Positions 11,499-22,546 are shown, numbered from the stretch's first letter. The stretch is DNA of 64,000 bases from Artocarpus heterophyllus (GCA_025403435.1 CM046332.1:7991903-8055902); one strand, 5' to 3'. A program made the numbers and translations. The notes: generated from the letters alone by a model not told the origin.

Positions 11499-13634
11499 GC
11501 CAAGATCCTTGAGAAAAACTTAATTTGAAAAATAGAGTTAACTTTTCATAAAAATTGCGGAAGATCAAAATTCTTTAAAATGATAAAATAAAGTATAAAA
11601 CCATAGTTCAAGTATTCTTAAAACTTAACAAACAAAAAAAAAATATGTTCAAAATATAAAACTTGAATTAAAAAATAAAAAAAAACATTCTTCTTGGCGT
11701 TCTTCCGGTTACAATTCATCGTGCTTTGTGCTCACACACCTTCCCATGTCCTCCGCTTATTCCATGGCTTTCATACCCTTATCTGCAACATGACATAAAA
11801 CTTGATTAAGCTAATGCTTAGTAAGTACATATAATTCTCACATTTAAAAACATTTCATACACATCATCATCATATCATAAAAGTGCCTTAAGTACAATTT
11901 CATAGAAACATATCTTTCATTACATTAACCATATTAAAACATATTCCATTTTATTTTAAGGGCCCAAGTGTTGCACCATGAACATCATTGTAGGCGCGCC
12001 GTCATGAGAGGAGAAGGGTAGCTAATCCCAAACCAAACATGACATCATAACATTTCATTTCATAACATTGGTGTGCAACACTTATTAGGTGATACATATA
12101 TATATAATTTTCATGCTATAAAACACATCATCATCATATATGTATAACTTTAAATCAGGAAAATCTTTCATAAAAAAATCCTTTAAGGAAAATAACCATA
12201 AAATTATCATGAATGCCATTGTGAATATATCATCAAACCTTGAAAAAGGTGTCATATTGCAGGTGAGAATGTACTTACCTTAACGCTAGCTTACTAAACC
12301 TTAATATACTTTTGGTGACAACGCCGCGGTCTCGATGTGCTCGTTCGTTTGAGTATTCATGCCATTTATCCATTTAAAAATACAATAAAATTAATACTTA
12401 CCATAAAACATTCATTCATATAACATTCATTCATGTAACATTCATCTCATGTTACAAACACAATTCATAATCATCATTCTGACAACATAAAATTATCATC
12501 ACATATAAACATTATTCATAACATGCTTCCTTAAATATTATCATCAAAACATTTCATACATTATAAACTTGAAAATCTTTTTGAAAACATTTTCTAATAA
12601 TTTAAAATACATACATTTTAAAATTCATACAAACATCTTCTTATCATGTATTTCAATATCATAAAATTATTTCTTCATCAACAAAAATCATTTAAACATA
12701 TAAAACATTTTATAAAACAAAAATCCAAAAATATCATTGTTAAAATAGTTTTCTTAACGTAATCTCATAAAATTTCACATAACTCAAAATTACATTCATC
12801 ATACATGACACAAGCCTATTCTTGTCAATTTTCATGAAAAACATCATATTTACCCCTTGAATAAACATTACATTTTCATACATCAAAATTAAACGGTAAC
12901 ATTTTACTGTGAGGGGTAGAAGACAGAAAATTCATATTTTTCATAGAACACCGAAATGACATGAATATTGAAAAAAACATCACATAATACATACATGAAC
13001 ATCATAATAAAAACTCAAGACAAAATACAATACCGAGATAAAGATATTGCAGACGATTGGAGGAGGAGAATTCTTTTCAAAATTACCAAAAAAGTTCTTA
13101 CCTTGAAAATTTCTTCTCAAAATTCTTGAATTTAACCAACGAAATATAACCTTTTTTTTTTCTTTCAATACTTGCAGAGAATTTTTGAGAGAGAGGGAGA
13201 TAGGATTCGTGGAGAAGAGAAGAAGAATGAAAAAAAACAAACGTCTCAGAAGTTTGAGAGAGAGAAATGTGAGAATGAGAAAAGAAAATAAAGAAAAAGG
13301 AACGTTAAAAATTTTAACATAATGAGCATAATTGATGGGAGTTCAATTCTCTCCATTAAGTCAGAATTTTTTGACTCAAATGGTGCTAATTGGCGTGGAG
13401 AAAAGGAGAGAAAGAAGGAAAGTCAAATAATCACTCCCTACTTACCATGTTTTGCCCTCTTAAAATGGGAAACTATTTAAAATCAGACAAATCAATGCAA
13501 AGTCAACCTTTTAATTTCCTTAACTGACAAAATTATTCCATTATTATGCCAATTAATCACAATAAATCACCCAATTAACGTAATTAACTCAGCCATAAAT
13601 TTGGAGAGATTTCTGCTGACTGCTCGTCAGCCGT

Positions 13635-13766
13635 GTTTGGCCTGCCGATTTTCCCCTTTGGCCTGCCGGTTCCACCAAGTTCGGCCTGCCTATGGTTTCC
13701 TTCGGCCTGTCGATCTTGGGCAGACTGTTCGGCCTACCAAACTTGAAAGTTTGGCCTGCCGAACTG
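13635..13766 (-). repeat. GGCAGGCCGA dyad cluster, Gypsy-1 right LTR, second cluster
   Basis: Six units read GGCCTGCCGA on the + strand. The first unit (near 13636) has no counterpart in the left LTR, where the sequence passes directly to the second unit. Confidence 0.8.
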
Positions 13767-14000
13767 TCCTTGAATAACAAACATTAAAACATTCAAGTCA
13801 TCATTACATCATAATTAAACATACATTAAGATAATCATAAACACTTGAGCACAACGATTCCATGCGGTCGTCACCTGTCATATAAGTTGACATAAAAAGT
13901 TAGTAACATTAACATATTAATCATAAATAATTAATAAAATTTCATTAACGTCGTTACTATTTTAACGTAATTCATTACATAAAAATAGGCGGGTGTTACA

Positions 14001-14005
14001 CATAT
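14001..14005. repeat. Gypsy-1 target-site duplication, right copy
   Basis: CATAT here repeats 3149-3153. The interrupted Copia-1A LTR resumes directly after it. Confidence 0.9.
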
Positions 14006-15315
14006 TTGTTGAATATATGTTAAGCAAACAATAGTCTGAGACTGTCGGTCTAAACCATAAGAATTGGGCATATGTTGGACAGATTATACAGATGACACGA
14101 TTCCTAAGGTGGTGGTCTAAATCATAAGTTCCGTAATCGAGGGAATAAAGTTGGGCACTTTATTTATGTAAAGATTGTTATGTTGTCTATATCCCAATTG
14201 GGAGATGGTTTGTCTTGGCCATCGGAGGTGGACTCCATGAATATAAATATTGGCACGTTGTCATAGGTGACGATGTGTTGTATCAGGACATAAAGTGAAT
14301 TGATTTGGATTAATAATTCTGTCTTGGCAAATCGATTCACTATAGACAATCATTTGTATTGTATCTTAATCCTGAGATAAATAGTGGGCCCGTTGTCTTG
14401 GCTTGTGTCTTTTGATGTCCCAAAGGGTGACACCTACATCTTAATAGTGGCATGCATGCCAGTACCTTGGAGGCATGACTCTTGATAGCATAGACCTGTT
14501 ATTCATAGATATGGAATCCATAGCTCCTCTTTAGGAGTAGTGATATCCTCTTATATACGTTATCCTGTAATTGAAAAACCGGAACACTCAACCATTTGGA
14601 TACATAGGTGTAACTGAATGGTATACTATCTTTGGAGGGTAAGTTTTCTGATGGTGAGATAATGGAACGTAAGATAAAAATAATCAAGAGGTAAGACAGA
14701 ACTTGTCCTTAATCCAGTTATGAATAATCATATGGGCATACGACACTATGATGTGTCATGGAGACTTAGCTATACGGGCTTTATAATTCTATGTAGTTCG
14801 AGAGTGCAGCTCCAAGCTTTTAGTGGAGTAGCATTGGAGTTGATAATTATGAAATATATATCTGGGATATTGGGTTTTATAATTATCAGGAACTTGAACT
14901 ATATTGGTCCATTTGGTCCCCTTTGCTAGCTCACAACATCCTGTAACGATATGGCGTGCTTTTCCACCAATTGTTGACTTATGTCAGATTTATTAGATTG
15001 GTTGAAATTTGAAAAAATCAAATAATCCATGTATGTTTATCGGTTGAATTAATTTTGTGATTAAATTAATTCAAGATAAACTTGTTGAATTATTGGTATC
15101 GGATAATTCTTGTCTATTTATCGGTTGATTTAATTTTGAATAAATTAGATTAAGATAGACTTGTAGAATTATTAGGAATTCATTTATTTTCCTAGAGATT
15201 ATCTAAATAAAGTTGTTTTAATCAGATAACTTTTCTATTGAGTTATTTGAATTAAAACTAAGACTTTATCCTATAGAATCTCGGGTGGAAAATAAAAGAT
15301 TCGCTGAGATATTAA

Positions 15316-15386
15316 TCGGCAGTTTGGTAGGCCGATCCTCAAGTTTGGCCTGCCGATCATCATGATTGGCCTGCCGATGAATGAAG
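15316..15386 (-). repeat. GGCAGGCCGA dyad cluster in Copia-1A LTR
   Basis: Three or four units (TTTGGTAGGCCGATC, TTTGGCCTGCCGATC, ATTGGCCTGCCGATG) lie 110-180 bases upstream of the TATA box. The dominant orientation is GGCCTGCCGA in the element sense. Confidence 0.75.
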
Positions 15387-15495
15387 GATAACATCACGCG
15401 TTTTTACACAGATCTTATCAGATATTGATCCGAATTTGATTCTGATTTGAATTTTGAGACCTAATCTAATAAGGACTGACCCTGGACCCAACCTC

Positions 15496-15503
15496 TATAA
15501 ATA
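15496..15503 (+). promoter_or_regulatory. TATA box of the Copia-1 LTR promoter
   Basis: TATAAATA is followed by GGGAGT and is found at the same LTR position in copies E (near 36521) and F (near 59922). Copies B and C have TATATAAAG-like versions on the minus strand. It probably sets the start of the element RNA about 30 bases downstream. Confidence 0.65.
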
Positions 15504-15591
15504 GGGAGTAAGTCACATATGTTATTTAGTTCAATTGAGAGATTAAGAGTGATACTCTACTGGTGAGAATCTAGAAACTCTCTAAGGGCTC

Positions 15592-15867
15592 TTGTTCACA
15601 AATTACGAACACTTGCTTTTGGTTTTTTTCCATTGGTTGGAAGGAGAGTCACTTGGTGGAAGAGTTGTACGTGTGAGCCCGCACTCACTCCGTTTGTGGA
15701 TAGGGAATAGCAAAGAAGACCAGTTGGTTGAGGCTCTTTTAGAACGTTACTTCTCTTCACTGATTGCAGGAGCTTTTTGGTGCACAAAGGTTAGTAAGAT
15801 CTGGTTAATTTATGTATATAGCATGTTAAACTTGTGTTTTGAAAAATATTCTGATATAAAATTTTAA
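15592..15867 (+). other. Short sense frame in R-U5 of the Copia-1 LTR
   Basis: This is a 91-codon frame downstream of the TATA box, so it would lie at the 5' end of the element transcript. Related frames with the shared core VSPHSLRLWIENSKE are readable at the same place in the other Copia-1 LTRs: 22009-22296 and 17853-18128 on the minus strand, part of 36750-36956, and 62091-62294 in the most diverged copy. No known domain is recognised. The LTRs are homologous, so shared reading frames are partly expected. Whether it is a translated upstream ORF is untested. Confidence 0.3.
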
Positions 15868-15895
15868 AATTCCGCTGCGTACTATTTTTTCAACA

Positions 15896-17496
15896 ATGTG
15901 AGGCTTATGTGAAGCGTCAAATTTTAGATAAATTGGCACCCAAATCAGACAAATGCCTTTTTGTGGGATATCCTAAAGAAACTAAAGGATATTACTTCTA
16001 CAATGCTTCTGAGAACAAAGTGTTTGTTGCTCGGAATGGCATCTTTTTAGAAAGAGAATTCATTTCTAAAGGAACCAGTTGGAGTAAAGTTCAACTTGAA
16101 GAATATTTAAGGCAAGACTAGTTGCAAAAGGTTTCAAGCAAACACATGGTATAGACTAGGATGAAACTTTTTCGCCAATTGCTATGCTTAAATCCATTCG
16201 GATTGTCCTTGCCATAGCTGCATACTATGATTATGAGATTTGGCAAATGGATGTCAAAAAAACGTTTCTTAATGGAAACCTACTTAAGGATGTGTATATG
16301 ACACAACCCAAGGGTTTTGTTAGTCTTGAGAATTCTAGAAAGGTTTGCAAGCTTCGAAGATCAATTTATGGATTGAAGCAAGCATCTCGGAGTTGGAATC
16401 TTCATTTTGATGAAGCAATCAAAGAGTTTGGTTTCATTAAAAGTGAAGATGAGCCTTGTGTATACAAAAAGGTTAGTAGGAGCGCAATAGTCTTTCTAGT
16501 GCTATATGTTCATGACATATTACTCATTAGAAACAATATCCCTACTCTACAAAATGTTAAATCATGGTTAGGGAATTGTTTCTCAATGAAAGACTTAGGT
16601 GAAGCTGCCTATATTCTAGGCATTAAGATCTATAGGGATAGATCTAAGAGGCTTATTGGCCTAAGTCAGAATACATACATTGACAAGGTATTGAATAGGT
16701 TTAGTATGTAAGATTCCAAGAGGTGATTCTTGTTAATGTCACATGGAATTAGTCTCAGCAAGATTCAGTGTCCAATGGCACAAGATGAGCGAGACCGCAT
16801 GAATAAGATTCCATATGCTTCTGCCATTGTATCTATCATGTATGCAATGTTATGTACTTGACCTAATGTCTCGTATGCCTTAAGCATAACCAGCAGATAC
16901 CAATCAGATCCAGTGAAAGTCACTAGACAGTAGTCAAGAATATCCTTAAATATTTAAGAAGAATTAAGGATGCATTCTTACTATATGCAGGAAAGGAAGA
17001 TGAGCTTGTTGTAAGTGGTTACATAGGTGCCAGCTTCTAATCCAACAAGGATGGCTTTCGATCAGAGTCAGGTTATGTGTTCTGTTTGAATGGAGGTGTC
17101 GTAAATTGGAGAAGTTCAAAGCAAGACACCGTTGCTGATTCTATAATGGAAGCCGAGGATATAGCTGCCTCAGGAGTAGCTAAGGAAGCAGTTTGGATCA
17201 AAAAGTTTATTACTGGATTGGATGTTAACCCTAGTATACCAGATCCAGTAGACTTGTATTGTGATAATAACGGGGCCATAGCACAAGCTAAGGAACCTAG
17301 ATCACATCAACGATCCAAACACATACTCAGGCGTTATCATCTCATTCGAGAAATCATTGAAAGAGGAGACGTGAAGATATGCAAAGTACCTACAAATGAC
17401 AATGTTACTGATCCACTCACAAAGCTTCTTCCACAGCCTAATCATGAGAGTCATACGCGGTCAATGGGTATTAGACACAATATTGATTGGGCCTAG
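15896..17496 (+). pseudogene. Copia-2 pol, C-terminal part (integrase tail, RT, RNase H)
   Basis: This is a different Copia family, into which copy A was inserted. 15909-16121 holds the integrase C-terminal block (FVGYPKETKGYYFYN). It then joins directly to the RT start (ARLVAKGFKQ near 16110-16145), so the stretch between them has been deleted. RT continues at 16184-16711 with KTFLNGNL, but the catalytic box reads Y-V-H-D in place of Y-V-D-D. RNase H at 17077-17496 keeps STSGYVF-like context, IMEAEDIAAS, YCDNNGA and SKHILRRYH. Stops and frameshifts lie near 16711, 16860 and 17040. It ends 14 bases before its LTR. Confidence 0.85.
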
Positions 17497-17501
17497 TGCA
17501 A

Positions 17502-17510
17502 GTCGGAGAT
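17502..17510 (+). other. Copia-2 polypurine tract
   Basis: GTCGGAGAT lies directly before the LTR start TGTTAGTGATG at 17511. Confidence 0.65.
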
Positions 17511-17870
17511 TGTTAGTGATGTGCCTTAGGCCAATTAGACAGTGACCACATTTTGACTTCGTTACATTTGCATTTTATTAATAAAGAGGCATTTTCTTAT
17601 TGTTTTTTATTCTAATTCTATGAATAGTTAATTCTGCCTAAGGTCATCAAGTATGTGACTTGATAGTAAAACTCTTAGGTGAAAATTGAATTCTATTCTA
17701 AATTATCCCTAGTCGGTCATTATTATTGGGATAATAATGAATGAAGACTAGTATGAAGTTTGACTGATGATTATGTTTTACTAATCATGTGTATGAGATA
17801 ATAAGTCAACTCATAGATATATATTTGAGAAATAATGTATTGGATCGACCCACTATGAGAATACTGCATG
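17511..17870 (+). repeat. Copia-2 3' LTR, left fragment
   Basis: It starts TGTTAGTGATGTGCC after the PPT. It is unlike the Copia-1 LTR except for its first bases. It is cut at 17870 by Copia-1B; the last five bases, GCATG, are repeated at 24046-24050. Confidence 0.8.
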
Positions 17871-18396
17871 TGTTGGACACGCAGTGCGCAGCGGAATTTT
17901 AAAATTTTCATTAGAGTAATTTCTAAAACACAAGTTTGACATGTTATATGTATAAATTAGATAGATCTTACTAACCCTTGTTTGAAGAACCTCCGCAGCC
18001 TGTGAAGAGAAGTAACGTTCCAGAAGAGCCTCAACCAACTGGTCTTCTTTGCTATTCTCTATCCACAACCGGAGTGAGTGTGGGCTCACATGTACAGCTC
18101 TTCCACTGGTGACTCTCCTTCCAACCAAGAGAGAGAACCCAAAGCTAATGTTCGTGATTTGTGAACAAAAGATCTCAGGGAGTTTTTAGATGCTCACCAG
18201 AAGAGTATCACTCTTAATCTCTCAATTGATCTGAGTAAATCATGAGACTCACTCCCTTTATATAGCCATTGGTCATGGGTCCTGGGTCCTGGGGTCAGTC
18301 CTTATCAGATTAGGTCTTAAAAACTCAAAACAGAATCAAGTTCGGATCAATATCTGATAAGATTTGCATGAAAATGCGTAATCTTATCCCCCGCTG

Positions 18397-18460
18397 ATCG
18401 ACAGGCCAAACAGGCCCCATCGGCAGGCCGAACAGGTCATTCGGCAGGCCGAACTCCCCA
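18397..18460 (+). repeat. GGCAGGCCGA dyad cluster in Copia-1B 3' LTR
   Basis: Three units (GATCGACAGGCCAAAC, ATCGGCAGGCCGAAC, TTCGGCAGGCCGAAC) are read on the + strand, that is GGCCTGCCGA in the element sense, as in copy A. Confidence 0.8.
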
Positions 18461-19019
18461 GAAAAAATCTTCGTGAATCTTTTATTTTCCACCTGAGATT
18501 CTATAGGATAAAGTCTTAGTTTTGATTCAAATAACCCAATAGAGAAGATATTTGATCAAAACAAACTTTATCAATATAATCTCTAAGAAAATAAATCAAT
18601 TCACAATAATTCTACAAGTTTATCTTGATCTAATTTATCCAAAATTAAATCAACCGACAAACAGACAAGAATTATCTGATCCAATAATTCAACAAGTTTA
18701 ACTTAAATTAATTTTATTACAAAATTAATTCAACCAATAAATAGACATGAATTATTTGATTCTTACAAATTTTAAACCAATCCGATAAATTCGACATAAG
18801 TCACCAATTATTGGAAAAGCACGCCGTGTCGTTACAAGATTTTGTGAGCTAGCAAAGGGGATCAAAATGGACGTATAAAGTTCAAGCTCATGATAATTAT
18901 GAAACCCAATATCCCAGATATACATTTCACAATTATCAACTCCAACGCTACTCCACTAAAAGCTTGGAGCTACACTCTCGAACTTTATAAAATTACGAAG
19001 CTCGTGTAGTTAAGTCTGC

Positions 19020-19283
19020 ATGACATATCAAAGTGTATCGTATCCCCATATGATAATCCATAATCGGCTTAAGGAAAAGTTCTGTCTTACCTTCCCGATT
19101 ATTTTTATCTTATGTTCCATTGTCTCACCATTAGAAAACTTACCATCCAAAGATAGTATACCATTCGGTTACACCTATGTTTCCAAATGGTTGAGCGCTC
19201 CAGTTTTCCAATTACAGGACAACGCATATAAGAGGATATCATTACTCCTAAAGAGGAGCTATGGATTCCATATCTATGAATAA
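19020..19283 (+). other. 87-codon antisense frame in Copia-1B 3' LTR
   Basis: This frame, antisense to the LTR, starts MTYQSVSYPH and ends SYGFHIYE. Length and position are the same in three other Copia-1 LTRs (23174-23437, 35500-35763, 58918-59181). It has a hydrophobic stretch (FCLTFPIIFIL) near residues 21-31 and no recognised domain. Expression is unknown. Confidence 0.3.
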
Positions 19284-19470
19284 CAAGTCTACGCTATCAA
19301 GAGTCATGCCTCCAATGTACCCGCATGCATACCACTATTGAGATGTAGGAGTCAGCCATTGGCACATCAAAAGACACAAGTCGAGACAACGGGCCCACTA
19401 TTCATCTCAAGATTAAGATACAATACAAGTGATTTTCTAAAGTGAATCAATTTGCCAAGACAGAATTATT

Positions 19471-20361
19471 AAACACAAACATGATTAGTTGCACTGGAAT
19501 CTCAACCAAACAAGTTTCTAAATATAGAAGATCACATTGACCTCCCTTGGAAAGGAAGTCCTTGCAATGCTTCTTTATATGCCCGACCTTTCCACAGAAG
19601 AAGCACTTAAGCTTCTTTGGGTTCTTCTTCTTCTTCTTCTTGCTCTTGGTAGCAACAGGAACAGAAGACTTTCCGTTCTTGGTCCGTTGCTTCTTTCCAT
19701 TCCCTGAGTTAAGATTGGAACCAGAAGCAGCTACCATGTTGGCCTCACCACCAGCAGAAGACTCCCTGATCAGCAGTTCAAACTCCTGTAACTATTTCAT
19801 CAATTCTGTCAAGGTCATATCCCGTCTATTACTTAAATTAGAAGTAGCTCTCAACGAAATAAATTCCTTAGACAGAGTCTCAAAGACCATAGTCATCTGA
19901 GTTTCAGCATCGATGTCGGCTCCATTGGTTTGAGCCTCAGCGAGGTAACCCATGACCAACATCATGTGCTCCTTTACAGATGTCCCCAGTCTCTGTCTAC
20001 AGTTTAAGAGTTTTTGAAGCGCCCCTTGCCGCTTCGTTATGGCCTGGCCTTCGAACATATCCTCAAGATTATCCAAGATCTACTTCGCAGTCTCATAATC
20101 CTGATGTTGAGCCTACAACACGTTGTTCATTCTAGCCATAACATAGCAGTGGGCCTGATCATTAGCATCTTTCCAGTGATCGTACGCTTGGAATTGCTCT
20201 TTACTTGAGTCTCCCGTAGGCTCGGGAGGACAAGGGGTTGTCAGTACATATTTTAGTTTCTCAAAGCATAGGACGATGTCCAGGTTCCGTTTTCAATCGT
20301 TATAATTTTCACCGGTTAATTGGTTTTTGTCAAGTATCGATGATAAAGCGTTTTTAGACAT
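19471..20361 (-). pseudogene. Copia-1B gag
   Basis: Gag starts at the ATG at 20359-20361 (minus strand, MSKNALSS). It contains the UBN2-type Copia gag region (DNLEDMFEGQ, QRLGTSVKEHMM, ISLRATSNLSNRRDM), a lysine-rich stretch and a zinc knuckle (CFFCGKVGHIKKHC). Stops near residues 23, 85 and 95 fall where relatives have Trp or Gln, and another lies at about 19790. The sequence fuses to the LTR just after the protease-region residues NHVCVS. Gag is the only coding part this derivative keeps. If it was intact when the element moved, it could have been packaged by a partner. Confidence 0.82.
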
Positions 20362-22024
20362 TTTCAATCCACAATAAAGAATCATATACCAAATATAAGC
20401 AAGCATATATAATAATTTAGTAAGGTAACACAATCATGTAAAATCATACAAATGTGTTTATGTGTCAAAACCTTAAAAATATCACAACTTTACAATGATA
20501 ATTCCCAACTCTGAATTCAACAAGCTCCTAGGGGAGTCATGCCAAATTCAATCAGGAACACGGATCCCCTCCTGATTAATATATGCCATTAGGACCCGTA
20601 TGATCTAGCATATACTAATAATCATTTCTTTGGCCATTAATTTTATTAACAAAGCTCCTAGGGGAGGTTAATAATAAAATTAATGTGACTGTATAACCAC
20701 CGTTTCAATATTTTATCCATGATTTATAATCACTACCTAGGGGTGTGCAACCATAAATCACACTAAAATACCTTATCCTTTCAGAGATCCAATCTGGTAC
20801 ATGATAGAAATCCCTTCCTAGGGGTCAGGACCACCATGTTCTTCCTAGGGACCAACGATGGAGGCCTTAGGTCCTCTCTTCGAAAACCTTCTCCCACTCA
20901 ATATTTTGAAGTCAAGGTTTTATTTTAAAATTATGCATAAACAATTTTAATATGAGCGGCACTCCTTATCCTATATGACATGTTGCCAATATACATGGTA
21001 AATCATATTATAATGTAGATAAGCAAAGCAATGAAGCAAAGCTACAAGCAAAATAATAATAACCGTAATATTATGGTTCCACCCTAGAGAGTAGAAAAAA
21101 ACAAAGATTACAAGAGAATAATTGAGACATTTATCGATTCTTCATCCTTGAATCCTCAAGCTGTATCCTTCTTTATGCAATACCCATCTTCAAGTCTTCA
21201 ATCCTGTTATGAATCAAAAAACTTCATATTTCTGGTCATATCCAAATTTAATGTTTCTCATAATCGTCTCAAAAATAAAATTAAAACTACATCGGAAAAA
21301 TTGCACCTTTTCTGGACACTTGGCAGCTCTCGGTCGGCAGGCCGATTTGGGTGATCGGCCTGCCGGTCATGATTCATCGGCCTGCCGATCCATGAAGGTT
21401 TGGCCTGTTGATCTGAAAGTTCAGCCTGTCGGTAGAGCACCCCAATTTCTGCCCCACTATCAGCCTACCGGACCACACGTCCGGCCTACCAATTTGTGAC
21501 CTTCGGCCTGCCGAACTGTGATGTCCGACATGTCGACCGAGCAGAAAAATTTATCCCAGAAAATACAAATTTAATGCAATTTATCAATTTTATTTTCAAC
21601 AATTCAAAAACATAAAATTAGAGACTCAGGAAATACCTAGGGTGCCATCATCATTCTTCTAGATCCGTCTTCTCCGAATAATTATTTAATTAAAAAAATT
21701 CTTGCAAATTTAAAATTAAATAACAATTCCTAGACGGAGATGATAGTCCGCCATCTAATTACATGAAAAAACTTAGATACACATTCTAACCTCTAAGGAA
21801 CCATAACTGGTATTTAATTAATTAATAAATAATTAAACAATGATTTAATCAACCATAATTAATTAATAAACCTTTATCACATAATTCATGACAACATATA
21901 TAATTTATAGAAACCTAGAGTGCCATTTCTCTATAAAATTCAATTCAAGCATAGGAGAGACAAAGATCACAAAATTTATGCATATAACATTATCACAAAC
22001 TCGAAAATTTATATAAAAACCATG
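20362..22024 (-). other. Copia-1B 5' leader
   Basis: About 1.66 kb lie between PBS and gag. The leader is non-coding and carries a reiterated CTCCTAGGGGAG-type motif (near 20527, 20646, 20735, 20817 and 20844) and the dyad cluster at 21333-21541. The same layout is found in copy C (54320-55970). Confidence 0.7.
21333..21541 (+). repeat. GGCAGGCCGA dyad cluster in Copia-1B leader
   Basis: About eight units lie at 21333-21541, mostly reading GGCCTGCCGA on the + strand, that is GGCAGGCCGA in the element sense. This is opposite to the cluster in this element's LTR. The last unit is followed by GACCGAGCA, resembling the end of the Gypsy-1 cluster (GACCGAGCCA near 3633). Confidence 0.78.
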
Positions 22025-22036
22025 GCTCTGATATTA
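22025..22036 (-). other. Copia-1B primer-binding site
   Basis: On the minus strand it reads TAATATCAGAGC, close to the initiator-Met-tRNA complement, next to the LTR end. Confidence 0.7.
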
Positions 22037-22546
22037 ATTGTTTGAAACGCGGTGCACAGCGGAATTTTAAAATTTTCATCAGAGTAATTTCCAAAACACA
22101 AGTTTGACATGTTATATGTATAAATTAGACAGATCTTACTAACCTTTGTGTGAAGAACCTCCGTAGCCTGTGAAAAGAAGTAACGTTCTAGAAGAGCCTT
22201 AACCAACTGGTATTCTTTGCTATTCTCTATCCATAACCGGAGTGAGTGTGGGCTCACACGTACAGCTCTTCCACCGGCGACTCTCCTTCCAAACAAGAGA
22301 GAGAACCCAAAGCTAGTGTTCGTGATTTGTGAACAAAAGCTCTCAGGGAGTTTTTAGATGCTCACTAGAAGAGTATCACTCTTAATCTCTCAATTGATCT
22401 GAGTAAATCATGAGACTCACTCCCTTTATATAGCCATTGGTCCTGGGGTCAGTCCTTATCAGATTAGGTCTCAAAAACTTGAAACAGAATCAAGTTAGGA
22501 TCAATATCTGATAAGATTCTCTTGAAAACATGTAATCTTATCTCCC

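Larger units (their letters stand above)
3154..14000 (-). mobile_element. Gypsy-1, complete Tekay/Del-like chromovirus
   Basis: This is a structurally complete Ty3/Gypsy element of 10,847 bp on the minus strand. The two LTRs are 3154-6086 and 10970-14000. Both begin TGTAACGCCCC and end TGTTACA as read on the + strand. A perfect 5-bp duplication, CATAT, flanks it at 3149-3153 and 14001-14005. Internally, on the - strand, come PBS, gag, protease, RT, RNase H, integrase with a chromodomain-like tail, and PPT. The long LTRs and the C-terminal tail (VKVLWRN, WERED, YPHLF) suggest the Tekay/Del lineage; this is inference from the family. Multiple in-frame stops show it is now non-autonomous. Confidence 0.93.
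10970..14000 (-). repeat. Gypsy-1 5' LTR (right copy, 3031 bp)
   Basis: It is bounded by TGTAACGCCCC at 10970 and TGTTACA ending at 14000. It is collinear with 3154-6086 with scattered substitutions and some indels, including extra dyad units. A TA-rich stretch near 12094-12105 could be a promoter element, but I cannot place the start of transcription. The rest is AT-rich and non-coding. Confidence 0.92.
1..15895 (+). mobile_element. Copia-1 copy A, 5'-truncated by the window edge and interrupted by Gypsy-1
   Basis: This is an LTR retrotransposon of the Ty1/Copia superfamily. The order protease, GAG-pre-integrase, integrase, reverse transcriptase, RNase H is the Copia order. The polypurine tract at 3026-3037 leads straight into an LTR starting TGTTAGACATG at 3038. 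The LTR stops at 3153, where Gypsy-1 begins, resumes at 14006 and ends in CA at 15895. Beyond 15895 the reading continues in an unrelated Copia-2 pol, so copy A was inserted into Copia-2. Its 5' LTR and gag lie upstream of the window. The polyprotein has many stops and is dead. Confidence 0.9.
14006..15895 (+). repeat. Copia-1A 3' LTR, main fragment
   Basis: This continues the LTR begun at 3038, collinear with the solo LTRs at 34889-36924 and 58310-60323. Together the parts make an LTR of about 2.0 kb. It contains the dyad cluster at 15316-15386, a TATA box at 15496 and, downstream, a sense short frame (15592-15867). It ends TTTTTTCAACA at 15895. The antisense 87-codon frame seen in other copies is broken here by a one-base deletion near 14735, leaving only 14499-14687 open. 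Confidence 0.9.
17871..19471 (-). repeat. Copia-1B 3' LTR, truncated
   Basis: It matches the outer 1.6 kb of the 5' LTR at 22039-24045. It lacks the TGTTAGACATG start because the gag-LTR junction at about 19471 removed it. It includes a dyad cluster at 18397-18460 and a TATATAAAG-type TATA box near 18257 on the minus strand. Confidence 0.88.
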
